Part shown: piece after piece, positions 1 through 7,052 of the stretch
Layout of the letters: each line of letters starts with the position of its first letter
How positions within the stretch are numbered: the stretch's first letter is position 1
Assembly (NCBI GenBank): GCA_002309195.1
Contig: DBWY01000006.1
Coordinates: forward strand, 12,827 to 28,799
DNA length: 15,973 nucleotides
From: Treponema sp. UBA1226
GTDB lineage: Bacteria > Spirochaetota > Spirochaetia > Treponematales > Treponemataceae
Direction: 5' to 3'
Program-made: the position numbers and the translations under genes
The notes under the pieces: generated by a model
What the model was told of the DNA's origin: nothing
What the model saw: only the letters and a program-made list of their open reading frames with translations
Database searches by the model: none

Positions 1-818
1 ACTTCACCGGCACGTTCACCGCAGGCTGCGATGATTACGATATCTACGTCGGCATTACGGCTTGTTGTATGCTGTAATACAGTTTTTCCTGCACCGAAAG
101 GACCTGGGATACAATATGTTCCACCTTTAGAAACCGGATAGAATGTATCAATAAGACGAACCTGTGTAACCATCGGTTCACTTGGAGCCAGACGTTCTGC
201 ATAGCAGTTAACCGCACGTTTTACAGGCCAGTAGAATGACATCTTTAATTCTCTGTCATTTCCTTTTTCATCCGTAATTACTGCAACAGTTTCATCGATT
301 GTATAATCACCTTCTGATTTAATCGATTTGATTTTTGAAAGCCCAAGGCAGTCAAACGGAATTAAAATCTTATGTGTGAATGGTCCTTCCGGAACTGTTC
401 CGAATGAATCACCTGTATTAAGTGTATCACCGGCTTTTGCTGTCGGTGTAAAATGCCACTTCTTTGAAGTTGAAATCGGTTCAACATAAACACCGCGTTC
501 AAGGAAGTATCCTGCTTTTTCTGCAAGAAGCGGAAGCGGGTTCTGAAGACCGTCATATACCTGACCCAAAAGACCAGGTCCAAGACGAACGGCAAGCATT
601 TCTCCGGTAAACTCAACTACGTTTCCGGTTTTGATGCCTTCTGTCATTTCGTAAATCTGCATCTGGGCAATGTTTCCGCGGATACGGATTATTTCGCCCT
701 TGAGCTTTTTATCTTCTACATTTACATAGCCGACTTCGTTCATTGTAACTGTTCCGTCAAACTCGACAGACACCATGTTACCGTTGATACCGACTACTTT
801 TCCTTTTGTATCAGTCAT
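1..818 (-). CDS. atpA: V/A-type ATP synthase catalytic subunit A, N-terminal part (cut by window edge)
   Basis: Catalytic nucleotide-binding subunit of the rotary V/A-type ATPase, which couples ATP hydrolysis or synthesis to H+ or Na+ movement across the inner membrane. The visible 272 codons start MTDTKGKVVGINGNMV, the beta-barrel domain typical of subunit A. They continue through the extra 'non-homologous' insert (about residues 115-190) that separates V/A-type A subunits from F1 beta. The Walker A loop is GPFGAGKT (residues 239-246, K245), followed by a conserved ACGERAGE motif (265-272). The gene runs off the window at base 1, so more than half of a usual subunit A of about 590 residues is missing. 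Its ATG overlaps the TGA of the upstream DUF2764 gene (ATGA at 815-818), which suggests translational coupling. Whether the ion is Na+ or H+ cannot be judged from this subunit. Confidence 0.96.
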   Translation of the reverse strand, partial: MTDTKGKVVGINGNMVSVEFDGTVTMNEVGYVNVEDKKLKGEIIRIRGNIAQMQIYEMTEGIKTGNVVEFTGEMLAVRLGPGLLGQVYDGLQNPLPLLAEKAGYFLERGVYVEPISTSKKWHFTPTAKAGDTLNTGDSFGTVPEGPFTHKILIPFDCLGLSKIKSIKSEGDYTIDETVAVITDEKGNDRELKMSFYWPVKRAVNCYAERLAPSEPMVTQVRLIDTFYPVSKGGTYCIPGPFGAGKTVLQHTTSRNADVDIVIIAACGERAGE

Positions 819-1357
819 GTAGTTTCTCCAAGTATTTCATCATAAATTTTTCTATAGGAAACTTTTCCTGTTTCCCTGTCAAACTTTTTCATACGCTGAC
901 AGAGAAGAAGTCTTACCGCATAGGCATAAACCGCATCAACACTAAAGTTGTCAAGCGGCTGCATTGCGTCAAGAGTTTCCAACCTATACTGATTCAGGAA
1001 TTCCTCAGCTGCAAGAGGACTGTCCATCCCTACAGCAGTTCGTGCTGCCTGCATGATATCCTGGGTACATGAACCCGGAAGAATTAAAGATTCTTTTTTC
1101 ATCTTAACTGCACGAATCTGTGCGAGTGCAAGACGCAGACATCGTTCTCTGTCGTTCCATTTGTCGAGGAAATCAGAACCTGTCTTAATTTCCTGTCTCG
1201 GTGGTTCGAGAGAAAGATTTTCCAGAATCTTAAGACTCTTTGAATCTAGAAAACGCGAGCACAAATCCCTGAAGTACTGTTCAGAAATTGGCAGTGCCTT
1301 GCTGTCATATGAATCGATTGCAGGCAACTGCGACATCAGGTAATACTGATTTGCCAC
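815..1357 (-). CDS. DUF2764 family protein of the V-type ATPase operon
   Basis: A 180-residue protein between subunits E and A. The N-terminus (MANQYYLMSQLPAIDSYDSK) has the aromatic-rich start and the LP motif that I associate with DUF2764 proteins, which occur in the V-type ATPase operons of spirochaetes and Bacteroidetes. The rest looks alpha-helical and soluble, with no signal peptide or membrane segment. Translation starts at a GTG at 1355-1357, preceded by a GAGGGGTGA Shine-Dalgarno that overlaps the end of atpE. The gap to atpE is 6 bases and the stop overlaps the atpA start. No canonical subunit C or F gene lies between E and A, so by position this protein may do the job of the central-stalk C (AC39-like) subunit. 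That role is inference; the family is uncharacterised as far as I know. Confidence 0.8.
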   Translation of the reverse strand: MANQYYLMSQLPAIDSYDSKALPISEQYFRDLCSRFLDSKSLKILENLSLEPPRQEIKTGSDFLDKWNDRERCLRLALAQIRAVKMKKESLILPGSCTQDIMQAARTAVGMDSPLAAEEFLNQYRLETLDAMQPLDNFSVDAVYAYAVRLLLCQRMKKFDRETGKVSYRKIYDEILGETT

Positions 1358-1363
1358 TAGTTC

Positions 1364-1981
1364 TCACCCCTCTTTTGCAGCCTCTTTCATTATTTCAGCG
1401 AGTTTTGGATTTAAGTATGCAGCAAAAAGTTCTGCTACTGATTCAGCTGAATAATCATAGAAACTTGCACCGTTTTTCATTCCGATTCGGAATCCGGCAG
1501 AAAGAGTCTTGTCTGGTTTTATCTCAAGACCTTTTTCGATTTCTGATTTGAGACTTGAAGTTAAACCGCTTTTAAGCTCTGCAAGATCATTTTCTGAAAG
1601 CAATACACTTATGTCAGATGCTTCTGCTTTCGAAGCCCATGCCTTTACAGTTTCTGGAATTAATTTTTCCATCAGTGCTTTTGAATAAGCAGTCTTTGTT
1701 TCTGTTTCAACAATTGCAGAAAGTTCTGCATTTATTCCATCTCTGAAAGAAATAAGCAGGTTACGACTCGCCTGTTTAATTGCATCAACACTTGAGCTCT
1801 CAAGGCGTTTTGTCTCTGCCTGAGCATCTTTAATGATGGATTCAGCCTTCTGTTTTGCCTGCTCAATTATAGAATCGGCTTCTTTCTGAGCCTGTTCTTT
1901 GATTGCGCTTGCTTCCTGTTCAGCTGATGCGACTCCATCTTTTTTGATCTTATCGATCAATTCTTGTAACTGGACGTCCAT
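1364..1981 (-). CDS. atpE: V/A-type ATP synthase subunit E (peripheral stalk)
   Basis: Peripheral-stalk subunit that helps hold the A/B catalytic head against rotation. At 205 residues it has the normal family length. The first 75 or so residues form a long charged alanine/glutamate/lysine-rich helix with repeated A-E-x-I-I/K heptad-like units (around KEQAQKEADSIIEQAKQKAE), the coiled coil that pairs with subunit G/H in known stalks. The C-terminal half holds the globular domain that contacts subunit B, including a KxGFRIG-type strand near residue 165. It is the first gene of the ATPase operon: a candidate promoter and an AAGAGAGG-like ribosome site lie just upstream, and the DUF2764 gene and atpA follow at 6-base and overlapping spacing. 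The G/H partner is not in view. Confidence 0.92.
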   Translation of the reverse strand: MDVQLQELIDKIKKDGVASAEQEASAIKEQAQKEADSIIEQAKQKAESIIKDAQAETKRLESSSVDAIKQASRNLLISFRDGINAELSAIVETETKTAYSKALMEKLIPETVKAWASKAEASDISVLLSENDLAELKSGLTSSLKSEIEKGLEIKPDKTLSAGFRIGMKNGASFYDYSAESVAELFAAYLNPKLAEIMKEAAKEG

Positions 1982-2024
1982 TAGAACCTCTCTTTCGAAA
2001 AATATTTTTAATAGTGATTTTTAT

Positions 2025-2054
2025 ATTATAAACCTTAATTAGCGAAATCGGCAA
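2025..2054 (-). promoter_or_regulatory. Candidate sigma-70-type promoter of the V-type ATPase operon
   Basis: On the minus strand a perfect TATAAT (2025-2030) is preceded, at 18-base spacing, by TTGCCG (2049-2054), which matches four of the six bases of the -35 consensus. It sits in the 110-base gap between galM and atpE, the longest gap in the window, and would give a leader of about 35-40 bases before atpE. The gap also contains oligo-A/T runs but no convincing hairpin terminator for galM. Confidence 0.6.
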
Positions 2055-2091
2055 ATAAAAAAACAAATTATCTGTTTAAAAACTTAAACCG

Positions 2092-3165
2092 TTAAAATGT
2101 AAAACTATACACTGTTATAGCGTCATACACTTCACCAGGGTTTAAAATTGAATTAGGAAAATGAATTTTATTTGGTGCGTCAGGGAAAGCCTGTGTTTCA
2201 AGACAGACAGCCCCGTGGCGTTTATAAACTGTTCCGAGTTTACCCTGCACGCCTTCAATCCAGTTTGCGCTGTAGAGCTGGATTCCAGGCTGGTTTGTAT
2301 AAACTTTCATAGTACGAGAAGTTTCCGGATCTGTAAGGACTGCACATTCTGCACCAGGGGCTGTAAAACATTCCTCTGTAGGTTCAACCCATTCAGAATC
2401 TTTTGAATACCAGCATGTAGTGTAACAGTTGTCATAGCCGGGCATAACTTCTTCGATGTCTTTTCCGAGAGTTTTTGCAGTATTAAAATCAAATGCAGTT
2501 CCTTTTACAGGATTAAGCTTTCCTGTCGGAATAAGTTTTTCATCAACATCAAGAGTATACTCGCTGTTCATCTGGAGTGTGTGGTTTAAAACCGTTCCGC
2601 TGCCATGAAGATTAAAGTATGCATGGTTTGTAAAGTTTACAGGAGTTGCCTTATCTGATGTAACTTTGTATTCAAGACGAAGATCATTTTTATCATTGAG
2701 CGTATATGTTACTGTAATTTCTGCATTTCCAGGAAAGCCCTGTTCGCCATCCGGACTTGTGCGTTTAAACTCAACGCCTTTTCCGTTTTTTGTTGATACG
2801 ATTCTGCTTTTCCAGATCATGTGGTCGTAACGTGTAAATCCACCATGAAGTGTATTTATGTCGTTGTCATTTTTATCAAGAAGATAAACCTTTCCATCAA
2901 TCGAAAATGCAGCTCCACCGATGCGGTTTGCAAAACGTCCTACGATAGAACCAAAAGAAAGTCCAGGACATCTTACAAAGCCGTCAAGAGTTGAATATCC
3001 GAGAAGAATGTCATCTTTTTTTCCAGATTTAGCAGGAAGAAAAATTCCTGTAAGAGTACATCCGAAATCTGTTACACAAAAAGACATCTTTCCATTGTCA
3101 ACAGTATAAAGATTTGCTTTTTCTCCGTTTGAAAGTGTTCCGTAATAAGTTTTTGTTACTTTCAT
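2092..3165 (-). CDS. galM: Aldose 1-epimerase (galactose mutarotase)
   Basis: Cytoplasmic enzyme interconverting alpha and beta anomers of galactose and other aldoses, feeding the Leloir pathway. At 357 residues it has the full family length. The active-site residues known for GalM can be placed: the arginine in GRFANRIG (R81), the histidine of NTLHGG (H107), the catalytic acid histidine in NFTNHAYFNL (H181), the aspartate in PGYDNCY (D245) and the catalytic base glutamate in CLETQAFPDAPN (E323). There is no signal peptide. The ATG at 3163-3165 has an AGGAG site 9 bases upstream. It is 61 bases downstream of the last motility-associated gene and 110 bases upstream of atpE. No galK, galT or sugar transporter is in view, so its link with its neighbours is positional only. 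It may be read from the flagellar operon or from a weak promoter of its own. Confidence 0.96.
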   Translation of the reverse strand: MKVTKTYYGTLSNGEKANLYTVDNGKMSFCVTDFGCTLTGIFLPAKSGKKDDILLGYSTLDGFVRCPGLSFGSIVGRFANRIGGAAFSIDGKVYLLDKNDNDINTLHGGFTRYDHMIWKSRIVSTKNGKGVEFKRTSPDGEQGFPGNAEITVTYTLNDKNDLRLEYKVTSDKATPVNFTNHAYFNLHGSGTVLNHTLQMNSEYTLDVDEKLIPTGKLNPVKGTAFDFNTAKTLGKDIEEVMPGYDNCYTTCWYSKDSEWVEPTEECFTAPGAECAVLTDPETSRTMKVYTNQPGIQLYSANWIEGVQGKLGTVYKRHGAVCLETQAFPDAPNKIHFPNSILNPGEVYDAITVYSFTF

Positions 3166-3214
3166 AATATTATTCTCCTATTTTTTGTATCCTTTTATAT
3201 ACTATATCAGATTG

Positions 3215-3220
3215 ATTATA
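3215..3220 (-). promoter_or_regulatory. Possible -10 box upstream of galM
   Basis: A TATAAT hexamer lies on the minus strand just after the stop of the preceding gene and about 50 bases before the galM ATG. No good -35 hexamer lies 16-18 bases upstream; a TAGACA is present but only about 14 bases away. It could allow galM to be transcribed apart from the flagellar operon. Weak support, because the region is AT-rich. Confidence 0.3.
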
Positions 3221-3226
3221 GAATAA

Positions 3227-3904
3227 TTACAGCATGTCTATTACAAACTGAACCTCTATCATCGATTTATTAAGTTCACTTGAAATCTGTTCGACAGTAT
3301 AACCTCTGTCGTAAAGATCTTTTACAGCATCCTGAAAATTCTTTTTAGGTTTTATCGGATGATCACTCATGTAAATCTTTGGAGAAACAACAGGAACTTC
3401 TCCATATGCATTTCCTTCTTTGTCTACTACATGAATGCTTGATCTTCTTTTTGGTACTGAACTTTCTTCAAAAAGTTCACCCTGCACTTTTTTCCCTTTC
3501 TTTAAATTAACGTTTACTTCGAACGCAGCGTCCTGATCTATTACATCGCGTGCATAATTTGAAACCCTGCTGGTTCTGCGTTTTGTTCCGGCATCTACTG
3601 ACGAACCAGAATTATATTTTGTAATGGCAGCTTTTTTATTTTTAGAAAATTCCTGTTCTGAATTTACTGCAGAAAGTCTTCTGTTTGCAATTTCAATTAC
3701 ATCGTTTAATTCACTTATTTTTGCGTCAATCAAATCGATATTATCTGCTACATTCTGATTTATATCATGAATAAGAAGATTGTACTGAGCGCGTGTCTTC
3801 TGGATTTCATCATCTGTCGTAAAAAGAGATTTAAATTTTGAAAAGAAAACAATCCAGAGAATTAAATTTATTACACACATTGATACAACGATAAAAACCT
3901 GCAT
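3227..3904 (-). CDS. Membrane-anchored coiled-coil protein with HTH-like C-terminus (flagellar operon, SwrB-like layout)
   Basis: Function not recognised from sequence alone. The 225 residues comprise an N-terminal membrane anchor (about residues 3-22) and a helical, probably coiled-coil stretch (about 33-83) rich in N, D and I. A charged, probably disordered middle (about 85-185) with several basic patches follows. The C-terminal segment (190-225) reads as two or three short helices in helix-turn-helix style: KDLYDRGYTVEQISSELNKS followed by a hydrophobic end. A single N-terminal anchor, coiled coil and short HTH-like tail, encoded just downstream of a sigma-28 gene, recall Bacillus SwrB and DUF6115 proteins, which are linked to flagellar export-gate activation. 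That comparison is inference. The upstream gene ends TGATGA right before this ATG, and the GAGGTG ribosome site overlaps that stop, so the two are probably translationally coupled. Confidence 0.72.
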   Translation of the reverse strand: MQVFIVVSMCVINLILWIVFFSKFKSLFTTDDEIQKTRAQYNLLIHDINQNVADNIDLIDAKISELNDVIEIANRRLSAVNSEQEFSKNKKAAITKYNSGSSVDAGTKRRTSRVSNYARDVIDQDAAFEVNVNLKKGKKVQGELFEESSVPKRRSSIHVVDKEGNAYGEVPVVSPKIYMSDHPIKPKKNFQDAVKDLYDRGYTVEQISSELNKSMIEVQFVIDML

Positions 3905-3907
3905 TCA

Positions 3908-4240
3908 TCACCTCGTTATATTTATGTGCTTTCCGAGATATTCTTCCCTGATTTCTGTTTTAGACGAAGTCTGCTGTTCAGAATTTTCTGCCTGATTTTT
4001 TTTCTTTTCGGAGCTCTGTCCTTCCTGCTTTGAGTGACCGTTATCCTTTACAAGAGGAGATTTTGATTCTTCATCTGCAGCTTTATTTACTGTTTTTACA
4101 TTCTGTTCATTCTGCGCAACTGCCGACTGCTGCTGAAGTGATGAAGCAACCTGTGCGCTCTGCTGTTCATGCGAAACGCGGTTTGCTACATTTGACATCT
4201 GTGAATACATTGTCTGTAAATCAATCGGCTGGATTGCCAC
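3908..4240 (-). CDS. Small Q-rich protein of the sigma-28/FapA gene cluster, unknown function
   Basis: A 110-residue hydrophilic protein with no membrane segment or signal peptide. The N-terminus begins MAIQPIDLQTMYSQM. A glutamine/serine-rich helical part (about residues 24-45, with runs QQQ) is followed by a lysine/glutamate/serine-rich, low-complexity middle and a short terminal motif, LGKHINITR. Only the two ends look constrained. Small proteins starting 'PIDLQ' and rich in Q occur, to my recollection, in flagellar operons near sigD and DUF342 genes of Gram-positive bacteria, but I know no function. It starts at a GTG (4238-4240) with GGAG 7 bases upstream, 24 bases after the fapA stop, and is followed within 3 bases by the coiled-coil gene. 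Codon use and position favour a real gene over a chance frame. Confidence 0.72.
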   Translation of the reverse strand: MAIQPIDLQTMYSQMSNVANRVSHEQQSAQVASSLQQQSAVAQNEQNVKTVNKAADEESKSPLVKDNGHSKQEGQSSEKKKNQAENSEQQTSSKTEIREEYLGKHINITR

Positions 4241-4264
4241 TTTTTTACTCCACTATGAAAACTA

Positions 4265-6238
4265 CTAACCGGCAGAATATCCGTCCGGTGCCTTAATGCC
4301 GTTCATATCTGGTTCTTCGTATTTACCTCTCCGGACAAAGCCATTTTCAAAGAAGAACGTTACGCTCTTAACATCGGTTCTTACTTCGTCAACTACATCG
4401 CGTATATAAATCTTTACACCGCTGTAAACTGTACCGAATGCCTTTACTTTTCCGAATACCTTTAATTCGTGCAGACGCTGTAAAATCTGTTCAACTTCTT
4501 TTGCATATTCTTCTGACTTAACAGAAATTTCTTCTTTTCTCTTCTTTAAGCCGTCAAGCTGATCCTGTTTTTCTTTTGCAAGAGTACGACGCTGCTTTTT
4601 AAAGTTCTCGAGTGTTACGATGTTGTTATCTGTATCCTCGAGTTCTTTCATCAATGCATTCTGTTCATCCTGAATTTCTCCAAGACGCTGCTTGAGACGA
4701 GGATCAAATCCAACTTCGAGAATTGTTTCTGCTCCTCCTCCAGGGCTTCCGATATTCTTAGCTGCAATTTCTTCTGTTGCAAAAAGATGTCCACCGGTAA
4801 TCTGAGCTTTCTTTCCGTTAAGGATAACGCGTTTCATTGCAGTTACTTCTGAGTTCATGATGCTGTCAGAAACGATACAGAATTCTTCGACTTCGACTTT
4901 TGCAGACTGAATGAACTTAGCCCAGAGAGATTTTCCTGCCTGAATGACACCGACATCGTGACCAAAGATACCCTGAGAGACGATAATGTCTCCGTTTTCG
5001 GAACGAAGATGGCTCTGACCAACTGTTCCGCCGACTTCGATATTTCCAGATGCCTTGACATCGTAACCGTCTTCAACGTTTCCTTTAACGATAACTGTTC
5101 CAAGGAAGTCGATGTTACCTGTTTTAATATTAACTGCATCGAGTTCGAGAACAGGTTCTACGTTAATTCTTTCAGATTCATACATTACACGACCGTTCAT
5201 CGATGCGATGATTGTTACGCCGTCTTTATCGAGTTCAACATTTTTACCAAGCGGAATTTTAATGTCTTTCCCGTTCTTTGCTTCGAGATAACGGCCAAAG
5301 AGTGTCTTTCCTGCCTTACCTCTTTCTGGAGGCATTTTAGTTGCAAGCGGCTGACCTTTAACGACATTCTGAATCTGATTAAGTTCCTTAAAGTTGACCT
5401 GGCCGTTTTTAGTTTCTTTTATCTTTAATTTTGTAGGATCTGTTTCGAAATTAAATGCAATGTATGCGTCACGACCATCCTGTGGTTTAATAGCCGCTGC
5501 AACTTCGCACGGAACATTATAAACAGGATTGTCTACAAACTCATCAATCTTATCATTTTCTACACCGGCAACTACACCCTGAGTTTCAAGGTTCCTGATA
5601 ATCTGTTCAGCAGAAATTTCTGCACCACTCATTGCAGGCGGAGTAACTGTAACGGTTGCAAGCATTTCGTCTTTAGAAATATCAACGACAAGCATTGCAT
5701 CTCCGGCCTTAACGTGTTTGTAGTCTCCGACAGCTTCGTACTTACCGTCTGTACCTGACTTGGCAAATTTTCTGATTGCATCTTCGTCAAGACCAAGAGT
5801 ATCAGTTCGTCTTGCATCATTTATAATTGCTTTTGGATCAACAGGACTTCCTTTTCCGATAGGAAGAATAACTTTAAGACAAATCTTATCTCCAAAGTGG
5901 CGGATATAGAACATTCCGTCCTGATCAACTGTCTTAATTTCTTCGTCAAGTTCATCATCATTGATGCTGACTCCTGCCATAGTCTTTTTCTTCTTGGCAA
6001 GACCTTCAGCAGTTTGATATATTCTTAATTTCCACGGCTTTTTTGCAAGTCCTAAAAAACCATCAGAACCTTTTTCGATTACTTCATATTCAAGGTGCGA
6101 AACTCTTGAGTCCAGCTGAACTGCAGCATCTGCCAGTGCTTCATCCAGTGAATCTGCATTGACTTCGACACTCTGGATATTGCTGTCCAGTTCGAGCTGA
6201 GCTTCCATGTCTTTTCTGATAGTCTCTAAAGTTACCAT
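4265..6238 (-). CDS. fapA: FapA-family (DUF342) polymerisation-type protein with Jag-like N-terminal domain
   Basis: A 657-residue cytoplasmic protein of the DUF342/FapA family, found beside sigma-28 in many flagellar operons; in Vibrio a FapA protein has been linked to polar flagellar assembly. Three parts can be seen. Residues about 22-74 match a Jag/KhpB N-terminal domain, with VNADSLDEA and the GFLGL loop (60-64). The core (about 110-500) has the DUF342 pattern, ending in short glycine-rich beta repeats (about 367-500: GNIDFLG, GNIEVGGTVG, GDIIVSQGIFG) that suggest a beta-helix or solenoid. A strongly charged coiled coil (about 515-592) precedes a final small beta domain (597-640). The ATG at 6236-6238 lies 4 bases after the fliA stop, with AAGGA inside the end of fliA. 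The exact role in spirochaetes is not known to me. Confidence 0.88.
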   Translation of the reverse strand: MVTLETIRKDMEAQLELDSNIQSVEVNADSLDEALADAAVQLDSRVSHLEYEVIEKGSDGFLGLAKKPWKLRIYQTAEGLAKKKKTMAGVSINDDELDEEIKTVDQDGMFYIRHFGDKICLKVILPIGKGSPVDPKAIINDARRTDTLGLDEDAIRKFAKSGTDGKYEAVGDYKHVKAGDAMLVVDISKDEMLATVTVTPPAMSGAEISAEQIIRNLETQGVVAGVENDKIDEFVDNPVYNVPCEVAAAIKPQDGRDAYIAFNFETDPTKLKIKETKNGQVNFKELNQIQNVVKGQPLATKMPPERGKAGKTLFGRYLEAKNGKDIKIPLGKNVELDKDGVTIIASMNGRVMYESERINVEPVLELDAVNIKTGNIDFLGTVIVKGNVEDGYDVKASGNIEVGGTVGQSHLRSENGDIIVSQGIFGHDVGVIQAGKSLWAKFIQSAKVEVEEFCIVSDSIMNSEVTAMKRVILNGKKAQITGGHLFATEEIAAKNIGSPGGGAETILEVGFDPRLKQRLGEIQDEQNALMKELEDTDNNIVTLENFKKQRRTLAKEKQDQLDGLKKRKEEISVKSEEYAKEVEQILQRLHELKVFGKVKAFGTVYSGVKIYIRDVVDEVRTDVKSVTFFFENGFVRRGKYEEPDMNGIKAPDGYSAG

Positions 6239-6242
6239 AAAC

Positions 6243-7031
6243 TTACATAATTCCTTTTCGCAAATTTGTAAGCTTTGCCCTTAAGCGAAGGTTAGCTTTT
6301 GTATGAAGCTGAGAAATACGCGATTCACTTACATCAAGAACCTGACCGATTTCTTTAAATGTCAGATCTTCATGATAGTAAAGAACGATTACCATTTTTT
6401 CTTTTTCTGGCAATTCATTTATTGCTTCTACGATAATCTTTCGTATTTCTTCGCGTTCAACTATAACATCAGGATTTAAACTTGAAGGAGACTCAATCGA
6501 ATCTCCGATTGACATATGATCATTATCATTTCCTGAATACCATACATCATTGAGAGAGAGAACACTTGTACCAGAAACTTTCATTACAGTCTGCTGATAC
6601 TCTGCTTCTGAAACTCCCATCTGCTGTGCTATTTCTGCATCTGTTGCAGTGCGTCCAAGTTTTGACTCAAGGTCAACGATTGTATCTTCGATTTCACGTG
6701 ACTTCTGTCTTACAGAACGTGGTACCCAGTCAAGTTGACGAAGTTCATCAAAGATTGCACCACGAATACGTGTAACGGCATATGTTTTAAATTTTACATT
6801 TTTTGCAGGATCAAATTTTTCAATTGCATCAAGAAGACCAAACTGCCCGAATCCGACAAGATCATCAAACTCAACACTTCCCGGCATTCCGACAGCAAGT
6901 TTACCGGCAACATATTTTACAAGAGGCATATACTGCCTTATAAATTTGTCACGCAGCTGCGGCGATTTAGTTTTCTTGTATTCAAGCCAAAGTTCGTCTT
7001 CTGTTTTTTCTTCAAAAAGCGATGATGCCAT
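6243..7031 (-). CDS. fliA: RNA polymerase sigma-28 factor (FliA/WhiG)
   Basis: Alternative sigma factor directing RNA polymerase to late flagellar and chemotaxis promoters. The 262 residues cover sigma regions 2-4 with no gaps. Region 2 is about 30-100 (RQYMPLVKYVAGKL, FDDLVGFGQFGLLDAIEKFD, then the promoter-contacting KFKTYAVTRIRGAIFDELR). WVPRSVRQK (102-110) leads into region 3. Region 4 is about 205-255, with the helix-turn-helix FKEIGQVLDVSESRISQLH. The length and the RGAIFDELR-WVPRS signature are those of the FliA/SigD/WhiG group. I start at the ATG at 7029-7031, because AGGTG stands 6 bases before it; an in-frame GTG at 7038-7040 would add three residues but overlaps that site. No flgM anti-sigma gene is in this window. 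It is cotranscribed with fapA. Confidence 0.95.
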   Translation of the reverse strand: MASSLFEEKTEDELWLEYKKTKSPQLRDKFIRQYMPLVKYVAGKLAVGMPGSVEFDDLVGFGQFGLLDAIEKFDPAKNVKFKTYAVTRIRGAIFDELRQLDWVPRSVRQKSREIEDTIVDLESKLGRTATDAEIAQQMGVSEAEYQQTVMKVSGTSVLSLNDVWYSGNDNDHMSIGDSIESPSSLNPDVIVEREEIRKIIVEAINELPEKEKMVIVLYYHEDLTFKEIGQVLDVSESRISQLHTKANLRLRAKLTNLRKGIM

Positions 7032-7037
7032 ACTCCA

Positions 7038-7042
7038 CACCT
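7038..7042 (-). promoter_or_regulatory. Ribosome binding site fixing the fliA start
   Basis: AGGTG on the minus strand, six bases before ATG 7031. The upstream in-frame GTG at 7038-7040 falls within this site and so is unlikely to be the start. Confidence 0.6.
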
Positions 7043-7052
7043 TTTATAATAA

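Noticed and set aside
1..818. F1-ATPase beta or flagellar ATPase FliI instead of V-type subunit A
   Set aside because: The N-terminal barrel sequence, the large insert before the Walker loop, GPFGAGKT and the neighbouring subunit E all point to the V/A type.
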